A program made the translations under genes and the position numbers. Positions 48,240 through 57,289 of a stretch of DNA of 64,000 bases are shown here, piece after piece. Source of the stretch: Lineus longissimus (lineage: Eukaryota; Nemertea; Pilidiophora; Heteronemertea; Lineidae); assembly GCF_910592395.1 (NCBI RefSeq), contig NC_088317.1:15684001-15748000 (forward strand), written 5' to 3'. The notes under the pieces are model-generated. The model made no database searches. It was not told the origin of the DNA and saw nothing but the letters and a program-made list of their open reading frames with translations. How positions within the stretch are numbered: the first letter of the stretch is position 1; each line of letters opens with the position of its first letter.

Positions 48240-48480
48240 TTTATTACAACTGCAATGAGTTTTGCTGTTTTGACGCATATTTAGGGCACACCGCAAGGAA
48301 GTGAAAATCATCCTCAACCTCCCCTGACTTGCAAACCTCACACTTTCTTAGACTACAGTGTCTCCCAGTTTTGATTCTTAGACAATGGGCTTCCAGCATT
48401 AATTTTGTGATACAAGCCCTGTGTTTCACTGATTTAATATCATTTAAATATGTTTGAAGTTCAAATGAAAACATAAGATT
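48240..48480 (-). pseudogene. C-terminal fragment of a non-LTR retrotransposon ORF2
   Basis: Minus-strand frame of 76 codons with R-x-G-R-H, then CEVCKSGEVEDDFHFLAVCP. The pattern C-x2-C-x8-DDFHF-x3-CP is typical of the C terminus after the reverse transcriptase in jockey- and CR1-like elements. It ends in tandem stop codons. No reverse-transcriptase motif lies upstream within the insertion, so the copy is 5'-truncated and inactive. Confidence 0.7.
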
Positions 48481-48746
48481 ACTATATACATCAAGTTTTT
48501 TATTTGTTGCGATTTCACCAAAAATTTCATGTTGACAAATATCTCTAATCGTTTACTGAGCATTAGAGTATAATATTTTCCAGTTATCCACATTAATATT
48601 CATTTGATCAAGCCATAGGTACCCCAACCCGGAGGAATTAAGAACAACATTTCCAAACTTTGGGGACGTTCTGGCATCAACGCGACGACCCATATTCGCC
48701 TATAGGCTTGTCTTACCATCTTATCTCTCTATCTTTTTACATGTAG

Positions 48747-48935
48747 GCACTTTGGCAAGCCCATGATAATGTAGCTCATGAAGTATATGGCAAGGATGGG
48801 ATTTGCGTGACACCCATTCCAGTTGTATCATTCCATACCCCAACCCCATTCCCAAGTATATACATAGAAATGAGCAGGTTTCATGGCACCAAATGTCGGA
48901 CATTATCTTACCATTTTCTCTCTTCTATCTTTCTA
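48747..48935 (+). pseudogene. CASK: Partial copy 3 of the CASK L27 exon
   Basis: Acceptor ATGTAG is present (pyrimidine tract ATCTTTTTACATGTAG). It reads ALWQAHDNVAHEVYGKDGIC, then VTPIPVVSFHTPTP. The frame stays open to a TGA at 48954-48956, inside the real exon but out of its frame (offset 189 then +1). The distance to the functional exon start is 190 bp, matching the 186 bp between copies 1 and 2. Confidence 0.75.
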
Positions 48936-48936
48936 G

Positions 48937-49128
48937 GCACTTTTGCAAGCCCATGATGTTGTAGCACATGAAGTATATAGCGAAGATGCGATCCGCGTGA
49001 CACCCCCGCCGGTCACGTCGTTCCTTAACGGTGAAGCTGAACCAGATAGTCCGAATGGTGACCTAGATATGGAGAACGTCACACGAGTACGACTGGTTCA
49101 GTTTCAGAAGAACACAGAGGAGCCTATG
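48937..49128 (+). CDS. CASK: CASK/Lin-2 exon: end of L27-C domain and L27-PDZ linker
   Basis: 64 codons, phase 0 at both ends: CTTTCTAG|GCA at the acceptor and ATG|GTGAGTG at the donor. The first 14 codons ([14 protein letters not shown]) are the last helix of the second L27 domain, which in CASK pairs with the L27 domain of Veli/Lin-7. Then come VTPPP, a short polar linker with the [12 protein letters not shown] motif, and [14 protein letters not shown], the first PDZ strand. These residues match CASK more closely than MPP-type p55 proteins. CASK is a scaffold at cell junctions and synapses linking Lin-7, Mint and adhesion molecules. Three decayed copies precede this exon. Confidence 0.93.
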
Positions 49129-49141
49129 GTGAGTGTGTCAC

Positions 49142-49356
49142 TGCTGTTTTGGTCTTGTGCCTATTATCATTTTTGCACCAGAGGGAGGAAGCCATTGAGG
49201 GCCAAACTAAACCGGCAGCAAACAAAAGACTGTGTGGTGCGTGTTTGCATTGCTGCTGTTTTGGTGTGCTGCCAATGATTATTATCACACCAGTCAGAGG
49301 AAGGCCCATAACAAACCAGCAGCAAACACTAGACTGTTTGGTGGCCGCCTACCTTG
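49142..49356. repeat. ~108-bp tandem duplication just inside the intron
   Basis: CACTGCTGTTTTGGTCTTGT at 49139 and ATTGCTGCTGTTTTGGTGTG at 49249 begin two diverged copies. Both run through a TATTATCA..CACCAG core, then GGAAG.CC and CCGGCAGCAAAC or CCAGCAGCAAAC, and ACTGTGTGGTG or ACTGTTTGGTG. The first copy starts about ten bases after the CASK donor. Confidence 0.75.
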
Positions 49357-49510
49357 TGATATCTATTTTGAAGACAACCCTGTTTAACATAGTTATCTGG
49401 CACTTGTGTCTTTTGACTGTTTGATGACACAAGAGGATATATGAAATTCGCACAATCCTGGAAAGTTTAACCAGAGTCACGATACTTAACTTTCTCCATT
49501 CATGTTCCAG

Positions 49511-49589
49511 GGCATCACTCTGAAAGTGAATGATGAAGGGAAATGTATAGTAGCCCGTATAATGCATGGAGGAATGATCCACAGGCAGG
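49511..49589 (+). CDS. CASK: CASK exon: PDZ domain, first half
   Basis: 26 codons plus one base. Acceptor TTCCAG|GGC and donor CAGG|GTAAGT (phase 1). The protein begins [20 protein letters not shown] and continues GMIHRQ. With EEPM from the preceding exon this makes the carboxylate-binding loop (MGITL in place of GLGF) and strands 2 to 3 of the PDZ domain. The PDZ of CASK binds C-terminal tails of neurexins, syndecans and similar membrane proteins. Confidence 0.95.
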
Positions 49590-49794
49590 GTAAGTGTAGC
49601 ATTGAGACTCTGAGTTCCTGTTGGGGTAAGGTATGAAATTCGTACCGAGCCTTGTTCTCGAACCTCAAGTGGTGACACTATGTCACATTCAACAAATTGG
49701 AGCAGGACTGATCTGGAAGGAGATTTTGAGCAGTGGATCACCTACAACTTGTCCTTCTCCAACCAGAGGTATAAGTGAATCTAAGTGAAATGGT

Positions 49795-49905
49795 AAATTG
49801 GTGTATATCCATCCCCTACAGCTGGCAGTCATGTTAATGCACACTGAGGCTATAATGGTACCACCTAACCTTACCAGTTCAGGCAAGGCCTGGTTGTCCA
49901 TGGAT
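49795..49905. repeat. Dispersed short repeat shared with 54.7 kb
   Basis: CCCCTACAGCTGG...TTAATGCACACTGAGGCTA followed by TAATGGTACCACCTA is closely matched by CCTCTACAGTGCA...TTGGTGCACACAGAGGCTA and AACTGTACCACCTT at about 54740-54795. Confidence 0.5.
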
Positions 49906-50116
49906 GTTAAATTGTCATGTAGGTTTGTTCAAAGTCTGTAATACTAGCTCTTTGAACAGTTCAAAGGTTATCCATTATAGCACAAATAGACAGTGTTTCT
50001 ACTTGATGCGTGGAGAAATTGGTTGTCCACCCAAACTGATATCACATTTGAGGCCAGTAGCTCCCCTAAAATCCTTCTTTGCTGTCCCTTTTCTTATCGC
50101 CTGAATCCTCTTCCAG

Positions 50117-50202
50117 GTACCCTACATGTTGGTGATGAAATTCGTGAGATTAACGGTGTCAGTGTCCTCGGACAGACAGTCGAAGCTTTACAGAGGATGC
50201 TG
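50117..50202 (+). CDS. CASK: CASK exon: PDZ domain, second half up to the B helix
   Basis: 86 nt joining the split glycine codon, then [16 protein letters not shown] and [12 protein letters not shown]. Acceptor CTTCCAG|GTA and donor CTG|GTAAAT, phase 0. It supplies strand 4 ([12 protein letters not shown]) and helix B of the domain. The final strand is missing and must be added by one of the two exons at 56126 or 56586. The next recognised exon is 5.9 kb away. Confidence 0.95.
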
Positions 50203-50272
50203 GTAAATTATTTCTTTCATTCTAACATTTTAGCTTAGTTCGGCACCGTTGTACAATCCTTAATACAAGTTT

Positions 50273-50362
50273 CTTGGACGATTCTTAGTTAAAATCTGAA
50301 CTAAGAATCTTAGATAAGATCTGAACTAAGAATCTTAGTTAAGATCTGAATTAAGAATCTTA
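50273..50362. repeat. 30-bp tandem repeat in a CASK intron
   Basis: About three units of GATCTGAACTAAGAATCTTA plus GTTAA, at 50288-50362, one with AAAATCTGAACTAAG. It lies shortly after the donor of the PDZ exon. Confidence 0.8.
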
Positions 50363-50741
50363 AGGCTTGTACCTAAGGCTTGTACTCGTACATGTACACA
50401 GAACTGAATATACTAAGAATCTTATGTAAATCTTTTGGGGCTTTTTGACATGGATTTCTGCTATTTACTACTGCGGCTTTACAAATCCATGAACTTGAAG
50501 TTTGCTTAGTAATGGTAACTGACTCTTGACCAACATTCTAAAGAGTTTGATGCTATTAAATAATCTGTTGGTGGCAAAATAAACTGGTGAAGCTCCTTCT
50601 TGACATAGGCCAGTTGTGATGATAATAGAAGTTTGCAGAGGACACAACTGTCTGTTAAGGATAAACTCATGCATGAATTCTAAATTTTCCATTTGTCTTC
50701 GTGTACTTATTTGGTGGAGGGAACTTCCTTTCAGCTTCGCA

Positions 50742-51078
50742 TGCAACTTCATTGTTGCATTGTGTTATGGAACTTCATTGTTGCATTGTGTTGTGCAACT
50801 TCATTGTTGCATTATGTTATGCAACTTCATTGTTGCATTGTGTTATGCAACTTTATTGTTGCATTGTGTTATGCAACTTCATTGTTGCATTGTGTTATGC
50901 AACTTCATTGTTGCATTGTGTTATGCAACTTCATTGCATTGTGTTGTGCAACTTCATTGTTGCATTGTATTATGCAACTTCATTGTTGCATTGTTATGGA
51001 ACTTCATTGTTGCATTGTGTTGTGCAACTTCATTGTTGCATTGTGTTATGCAACTTCATTGTTGTATTGTTGTTTCAA
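50742..51078. repeat. 26-bp minisatellite with hairpin in each unit
   Basis: About 13 units of TTCATTGTTGCATTGTGTTA plus TGCAAC. Within each unit TGCAAC..TTCATT..GTTGCA is an inverted repeat with a 6-bp stem and 6-nt loop. The 26-bp period rotates the frame, leaving all three + frames open (cysteine-, histidine- and leucine-rich repeats). It sits in the intron between the PDZ exons. Confidence 0.9.
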
Positions 51079-51089
51079 CAAAGTTTAAA

Positions 51090-52035
51090 CTGGCAGGGTG
51101 AGTGCCAAACTGAAACTAGTGCCTGGTTATCACCATCACATGAAGTTCTGTCCATAAGTAACCTTGCTTGCCGCGCCAACATTGTGCCACATTATATTAT
51201 AGAACCTGCAATCGCGCTTAGAGTTCATTGCTGTCCCGAAATATAGGAATGTGATATAAAATGCAAGTCCAGGGTACTTGAAATTTGTCTCACCACGAAG
51301 CTCTCAGTTGAGGTATCACATATGCAAATGTGGTTAATTATGAACTGTACTGTACATACCAAGCACATTCTCAACTTGTCAATGTGCATGTCACGATTTA
51401 CATTCTATGGGATGATATCATATACGCGCGACAAAGATTACTTTTGACCGGTACAGTTTATTAACTTAACAGGTACATTATGCCAAGGTTGGTCAATCTA
51501 TTTAAAAGTTTTGGGCAGCGGGACGTAGGGAATGTTTTTTAAGTCGCTGAAATCATTATCATCATGCGTATCTCCACTTAAAATGTTCCGTCACCAAAAG
51601 GGCTGAAGTCAGTTTGGGAAACTTGGAATTTAACTGCAAAGTCAAATTTTAACGTTTTCCGAACTGAATTAGGAGGTACACAGTGATCTTATCGAGAGTG
51701 ACCATCAATCTGCATTGCGTAGTCGAATCGGTAAAAGATTAATAAAATAACAACAAGATGAATGAAATATTGTCATTCTCAGTTTCATCATTCATGCAAA
51801 CAGCCTGGTGCAGACAGGCAATCATGTCTGGTGCGACCTTTATTCTTTTTGAGGCAACATTCTATGGCGATTTTCATCGCAATGATTGCCACTCTCACTC
51901 CGTTGCCTGTGTGCCATTCCATTGAGCCATTCTCTTGCAGATTTTTGCATGCATGGTAAATTGTTCTTTGTCATTCCCGACATGTTTATTTCAGAAATAC
52001 ACCACGGATGATGTATGTATATTCTCTATATAAGA
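51090..52035. other. Intron sequence, nothing recognised
   Basis: Part of the 5.9-kb CASK intron. No exon-like conservation, repeat or RNA gene seen. Confidence 0.4.
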
Positions 52036-52042
52036 TTTCCGG

Positions 52043-52268
52043 GGTGGTGATTCACGAACAGAATACGCATTGTAAGAAATTCCCCTTTGTGCTGCTTCAG
52101 CAGAACAATGGAATTGGTCCATGTTTACTCTGGTGATAGGGGTACCAGGTAAGTCACCTCACCCCTGTCATGCAAATGAGCATAGACCAGGAGACCATTG
52201 TGTTTTCCCCTGAAGCAGAGCAAAGCGGAACTTCTTACAATCGGTACTCTGTCACATGAAACACCACT
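52043..52268. mobile_element. Palindromic MITE, about 226 bp, in a CASK intron
   Basis: Two arms of about 100 bp are inverted copies: left GTGGTGATTCACGAACAGAA, ATTGTAAGAAATTCCCCTTT and GCTGCTTCAG; right (reverse complement) GTGGTGTTTCATGTGACAGA, ATTGTAAGAAGTTCCGCTTT and CTGCTTCAGG. The centre is near 52150. A transcript across it could fold into one long hairpin. No target duplication is obvious. Confidence 0.8.
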
Positions 52269-52504
52269 CTAATTTCAGTTCTCGCACAAAAAGTTTGATT
52301 TTTCTTTGGCCACATGAAAAATTTTTTATTTGATATTGAAAATGTCAAAAAAATTGTCTTGAATGAGCTGGGGACATAGGTAATCCTAAATTTGTGGTTT
52401 TCAAAAAAAAGGCAGGCTTAAAGCTTCTTAAAATGCGAGATCTTGTCTTCAGGTCTTAGCTGGGTCATTGTCGCCTTGTGTGCCCGTAAGCGAACAACTG
52501 AAAT

Positions 52505-52665
52505 TATTGCGACCTGGGATCACGATCGCATGCGACAAAAATTGCTTGTTTGCAGTGGACATTGCAGGTGCCTGCAAAGAAAAATCAGTGATCGCAGGTC
52601 CAAGCGACGAGAGATCTTTCAGTCGCATACAGCAGTGACAAAAATTGCTTGTTTGCATTGCGCTT
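52505..52665. repeat. Short repeat element with inverted segment, also at 24.3 kb
   Basis: GCGACAAAAATTGCTTGTTTGCA or a near match occurs at 52532 and again at about 52636 (TGACAAAAATTGCTTGTTTG). GACCTGGGATCAC (52511) and GTGATCGCAGGTC (52589) are inverted relative to each other. The AAATTGC...GTGCCTGCAA...AATCAGTGATC order is shared with 24300-24360. Confidence 0.55.
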
Positions 52666-52689
52666 TAATACTGTACCATCTGCGAATCT

Positions 52690-52765
52690 GGGTGACTGCC
52701 GCTTTTGTGTACTCTTGGACAAGGCACTTGTCTGAGTTAATTTTGAATCAGGGGATTGATGGAGC
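52690..52765 (+). repeat. Degenerate SINE fragment
   Basis: TGACTGCCGCTTTTGTGTAC then TCTTGGACAAGGCACTTGTC resembles the GACTGCTGTCTTTGTGTCCT and TGAGCAAGACACTT modules of the family C SINE. Only this piece is preserved. Confidence 0.4.
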
Positions 52766-52769
52766 ATGT

Positions 52770-54260
52770 AGGGAAATCTGCTTGCTGCGAAAGTCTGTGT
52801 ATCCATGCCAAAACAAATTTAAGGGCTTTTTGGTTATTAAGTTGCTCACTATTGTATCCAATGATTTAAGGGTTGGAATGCTCTTCAAGAACACAGTTTA
52901 TCACAAAAGTTTGAAATATATCAAAACACTCTACAAACTTTTTTTTGGAAGTACAAACTTTGCAAGTATCACATGTGATGAATTATTTACCACAATATTG
53001 CAATAGAATGAACATTTTCTATTTCATTTTGAATTTTTTTTGTCGTAATTTTTTCGTCGAAAACACATGTCAACTAAGCGAGTATTGGTGTATTTCTGGA
53101 ATATTGTTGTTTTCCCAATTTCCCATGTTTTCCACGCTATCGCCATATTATTAAAGGAGTAGTAGTGATACTTACTGTTGGGAGAGCATATTGTATAGTA
53201 CATAGCGCCTGTGTAGCACTTCAGATATCCATCAAAAACTGTACACAAACAGTTGGCAGAGCCTATGTACACGTCCATTTTCATGTATATCTCATTTCTT
53301 CCCTGTCAACTGGAATTCTGTACTCTGTAAAATTTTGTCAACTCAACAGAAAATTACACAACTCCTCCTTTAAAACTGACTGTTTGTCCCAAGAAATATC
53401 GAAAGCATATCACCTTACCTTAAACATTAGAACACAAAATTGTTAGAATTGTATTTGTGAGACCTACATGTATGCAGGACAAAATGATTTTCCAACGCTT
53501 TTTCTGTGCATATAGAAATATCTGTGTGAGAGAAAAATTGGTATTTTGGACTTCTGGTCTATGAGCTGTTGAAAAATTCCTTCCTAATTTGAAGGCCAGG
53601 CTTTATCACTTTGGAAATATCTTTTATTGATTTATATTGTTCTAACATATCTAACTACGAGGAAATGATCTTTTTTCAAAAGTGTCAATGGGTTTATACC
53701 AGTTGAGCAGCACATTTACAGTTGAACTACTTAACCTGTAAAAGGCCTGTAAGAAAAGATAGCATATCAGCTGGCATAAACCAGTCAACACAGTAAATAA
53801 AAACTAACAGCATTTCATAACAACAAATTACTTTTCATTTGGCTGGATGGCTTAAATCTTTAAGTTGACTGGAATTATTAGAAAGCACACCAAAGAATGC
53901 TATACAATCAAATTTACAGTTCTGATCAAAATTAATATCACTGTTTACATCCGTCATTCTGACGAATATTTGCTGAATCTAGGCATGTTCGGAAAATGTG
54001 TCGATATGAAATTGACCATGCTGTGAGCCTGCAGCTAAGCTGGTTTCAGTCATGTCAGTCCTTAAGCATTAAAAGCAAGCTATCGACAGTTTATGACGTC
54101 TTTCTCAATGTTTGGTGTGAAAAGAGCACTGGTATTACTTATCATCCGCTGTAGAGAGTGCTTCTTTATCCCTATCATAACCAACATGTAAACCACCTGA
54201 TGAAGAAGGAGTGATAAAAGATATTCTTTATGGTCCGGCTATAGTGACTATTTCTCTATC
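52770..54260. other. Intron sequence, nothing recognised
   Basis: Part of the 5.9-kb CASK intron. The ORFs at 52.4-53.4 kb are short, AT-rich and unstructured. GTTGGGAGAGCATATTGTAT at about 53176 and GTTGGCAGAGCCTATGTACA at about 53251 hint at a small local duplication. Confidence 0.4.
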
Positions 54261-54266
54261 AACATA

Positions 54267-54444
54267 CAGTAGAACCTCTCTATTAAGGACACCTTCGGGT
54301 TGACAAACGCTATCCTGAGGCGTCCTGAATACAGAGGTCAAATTCAATGGAAATGACCAATTCAGGACCATATGCAGTGTCCTTAATCATGATTATAGAG
54401 AGGATGTCCTTAGTAGAGAGGTGTCCACTAAGAGAGGTTCGCTG
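54267..54444. mobile_element. Tigger/pogo-like MITE, copy 3 (178 bp)
   Basis: Left end CAGTAGAACCTCTCTATTAA, right end reverse complemented CAGCGAACCTCTCTTAGTGG, TA at both flanks (54265-54266 and 54445-54446). The interior carries GAGGTCAAATTCAATGGAAA, the inverse of the TTTCCATTCAATTTGACCTC block of copy 1. Confidence 0.88.
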
Positions 54445-54449
54445 TATCA

Positions 54450-56120
54450 TAACCGATATGTGAGCGAGCAGCTGAACAAAGCATATATCTCTCGGGATTA
54501 CGAGAGGTGACTGACTTCTGCTGGGCCGATTGTGTCAGAGTCTTTGTGAAAGTTGATATCTATTTGTATGTATTATGATGATCCATTGAGAATAACCCTT
54601 CACCTTAACACAAGAATTTAAAGTGATCTTTGCCGAGTCGCATTTCAATGTACCGTTGCAGTTTTGAGGAAGAAGGAAAGAAAAGGAAATTATTGTGTAA
54701 GGTAAATGGTACAATTATGGCCCCTGTACAAGTATTGCCTCTACAGTGCATACATCTGCTGTTGGTGCACACAGAGGCTAAAACTGTACCACCTTTCCTT
54801 ATCTCCAACATTCTTCTGAGCAGCCCAATTGATGTGAGATAAGCTACAGATGTTGTAAGAACAAAGTGTGTTAATCAATCTGATGCCTTTACGTAGCAGG
54901 GGGGCTGAAATTCATTTAATAGCTTTTGTCTGGATTTTGTAAATGTTTATCCTGGAAGTTTCATCGTGTTTGATATCTGGGAGGTTCTTTCCGGAACACA
55001 CCCTGGGATGGGCCTAAAATTTCTTAGGATTTGGGACAGAATGCCTTATCTTAGCAGGATTTGGGATGCGCAGTGGAACGTGTTGGGAATCGAAAATTGG
55101 CCTTTTTATAACAGGACTTTGGGACAGCGACCTCAATTCCATCCCTCACACTTGTGCTGAGGTCAAAGTTTACTCTCAATGGATGGTTTTATTTTCTTCC
55201 AATCAGATTGCATTAACGTCTCTGCTCATCTTGACCCCCAATAGTCCAGTCAATTTAGCTAAGCTGTATATTGACTGGACTACCAGGTTTTGCTAATGCG
55301 GTACAAAACATTGGGAGTCGGGATATTCTCTGCTATGACCTTGCCTTTGACCTTTCTCTAGTGCTTCTGTTATGTCATGTGTGTCAGGTGCGTATACAGT
55401 GGTAGCATGCAGGTTGCATTTTCCAATCAAATGTGCATTATGCGAAAAATCTATTTTTTTCGAAGCATCCTGTGAATATTTACTTTAGTGAAATTGCATC
55501 TTTTACATTTGGTGAATTTGCATCTTTCAAAAATTTCAGAAATTTTTCTAACATTTATGAAGTTTGCATCATGAATGTAAAATATGAATGGTGAGCAAAA
55601 AAATGTGCCTCTCATCAATCCTAAGACTGTATGTGGAGTTTGAATAATAAATGAAAGTTAAGTGAAGTTTCTAATTTTTATCTCCAGCTGACATGGCTGA
55701 GTGAAGTTTGTGTGAATGCTATAGTAGATAAGAAGGATTAACACTAGAAACTATAACGATAATTTCTAACATGTCTAAAAAGAAAAGGCAGTGGAAAAAC
55801 GATAGTGTAGGTTTTGAACTTTAGAACTTGAATTAGAAAATTAGGCGAGTTATTGAATATGAGAGCGCATAATTCTCCAAAAACGTGTAAGAAAACTCGA
55901 TAACAGCCAGTAGTAACTTATAATAATTCGCTACTCAGCATTTTAGAACTCTTATTTGTGGTCTTCTCTGATGCCTAATCAAAAAAAGCTTCTGAAAAAT
56001 ATTAACATTTTTATGATCATTTTCCAACCATATTTTGTCTCATTTTTCCATATGATTCACATTCTCATTCCTCATTCTACTGCGATCCTGACATTCATTT
56101 CAAACTAAATTTCCAATTTG
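54450..56120. other. Intron sequence, nothing recognised
   Basis: Rest of the 5.9-kb intron before the alternative PDZ exons. A repeated GGATTTGGGA..TGC motif occurs at about 55027-55065. No exon recognised. Confidence 0.4.
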
Positions 56121-56125
56121 CACAG

Positions 56126-56212
56126 AGCCAGGTCAGTGGTGATGTCACCTTTAAGGTCCTTCCCGACCTTGACGCCCCGCTTCACGATGAAAACGATAAT
56201 TGTCACCAGGAG
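56126..56212 (+). CDS. CASK: CASK alternative exon 'a': PDZ last strand with acidic tail
   Basis: 29 codons, phase 0 at both ends: TTGCACAG|AGC and GAG|GTATGT. It reads SQVSGDVTFKVLPDLDAPLH, then DENDNCHQE. SGDVTFKVLP is a PDZ strand 6 and follows naturally on LQRML from 50202. The tail is acidic (six D or E in the last 15 residues). It occupies the same structural position as exon 'b' 373 bp downstream. Using both would duplicate the strand, so they are probably mutually exclusive, although inclusion of both would keep the frame. Confidence 0.8.
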
Positions 56213-56585
56213 GTATGTGCATTCTGATTGGTCGATCTTGGTGCAGTATAAATAGGGTTTGTCGGGAAGTCGAAAAAAGGATAGCTTATGGCTGCTGAAA
56301 AAATGATGGCAATTTATTTAATCCTGTGTTTTTTTGTGGTACTAGAACCGTCCGCGATATTTGAAAAAAATTGAAATGAAAAAATCTTTTAAAAAAGAGA
56401 AGAATTTTTCGTTAAAAAAATGCCGATCGCGACATTTGTTAGTTTTAGGTCAAAGCATCATGATGTACCATAAGCTCTCTGAATGCATTTTGCACGACTT
56501 CCCACAACCGCGCTTCAGGCACCTCATTTTATTCTTTGCTTGTCAATTCATGGGGCGTCCCGTCTCGTTTTCTACCATCTTGCAG

Positions 56586-56654
56586 AGAGAGGCTCGGGGC
56601 AGCGTCACCCTCAAGATCGTGCCTAGCTATCGAAATAATCCTGTACAGTGCGAG
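56586..56654 (+). CDS. CASK: CASK alternative exon 'b': PDZ last strand, canonical
   Basis: 23 codons, phase 0 at both ends: ATCTTGCAG|AGA and GAG|GTAAGT. It reads REARGSVTLKIVPSYRNNPV, then QCE. This is the usual CASK ending of the PDZ domain (RGS.T.KIVPSYR). It has a better pyrimidine tract and donor than exon 'a', so it is likely the default form. Confidence 0.93.
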
Positions 56655-57201
56655 GTAAGTCCAAAACGCATGTTTGTTTATTCGTTTCCATGGAGACATA
56701 GGTGTTAGGAGCCATCTTGGGGCCAGGCAGTTTCATTGATGTCAACTTCATTTCGTTGTGTATTTAGACACATAACTCAGATTTCAAAGTCTCATATCTG
56801 ATTTCCATTTAATTATGTTGTGATTTGAATGAAATCTTGGACTATTCTGTCACTTTAACTTAACATCCCAAATTTCATCTCCCTTTGCTTGTAATGCAAC
56901 ACTGGAAAGTTTCACCAGCTACTAGCTATTAACCCCACTTACTAGGTCTTATAATTTGCTGCTTTTTGGGCGGAAAGTTTGCAGATATTAACTAAATTAT
57001 TTCAAGCTTCTTTAAAATGACGTGACCTTTGGACGACCGGTTCTTCACCTACAAAATAATGTCTGACAAAAGTTGAGCTGAAGAGAAGAAGCATAGGCTA
57101 ATGGTTAAGACTGCTGGCTATCTGAATAATGATGAATATTTGACAAAAGCCACGAAAATCTCTGGGTCTGTCCTCTCTCATTCCTGTCTTCTCGTTACCA
57201 G

Positions 57202-57252
57202 GGAAAGGAGTATGAAATCACTAAGCCCAAGCCACGGCTTGCTATACCAGAG
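57202..57252 (+). CDS. CASK: CASK exon: PDZ-SH3 linker (17 codons)
   Basis: Phase 0 at both ends: TCTCGTTACCAG|GGA and GAG|GTAACT. It reads GKEYEITKPKPRLAIPE. In CASK proteins the linker between PDZ and SH3 is variable in length and alternatively spliced. The proline- and lysine-rich sequence and symmetrical phases fit an optional linker exon. The SH3 exon (IYVRALFDY) would join directly. Confidence 0.75.
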
Positions 57253-57289
57253 GTAACTACCGATTGGAATAGCCCTCTTTTTCGTGGTC

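Larger units (their letters stand above)
46657..48690. mobile_element. 2.03-kb insertion in the L27-exon array, 10-bp inverted ends
   Basis: Splits the repeat array between copies 2 and 3. Left end GGTCGTCGCG (46657-46666) and right end CGCGACGACC (48681-48690) are perfect inverted repeats of 10 bp in otherwise CpG-poor DNA. No clear target duplication is seen (flanks CATTATT and CATATTC). Inside are a minus-strand non-LTR 3' fragment and an inner pair of inverted segments near 47474-47500 and 47970-48005 (ATAGTCTGG..TC.CTGACCTC). It may be a composite of nested insertions. Confidence 0.5.

Noticed and set aside
50616-51246. Three + strand ORFs of 131-181 codons rich in C, H and L
   Set aside because: A 26-bp array in a CASK intron, with all frames open. 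Not a cysteine-rich protein.
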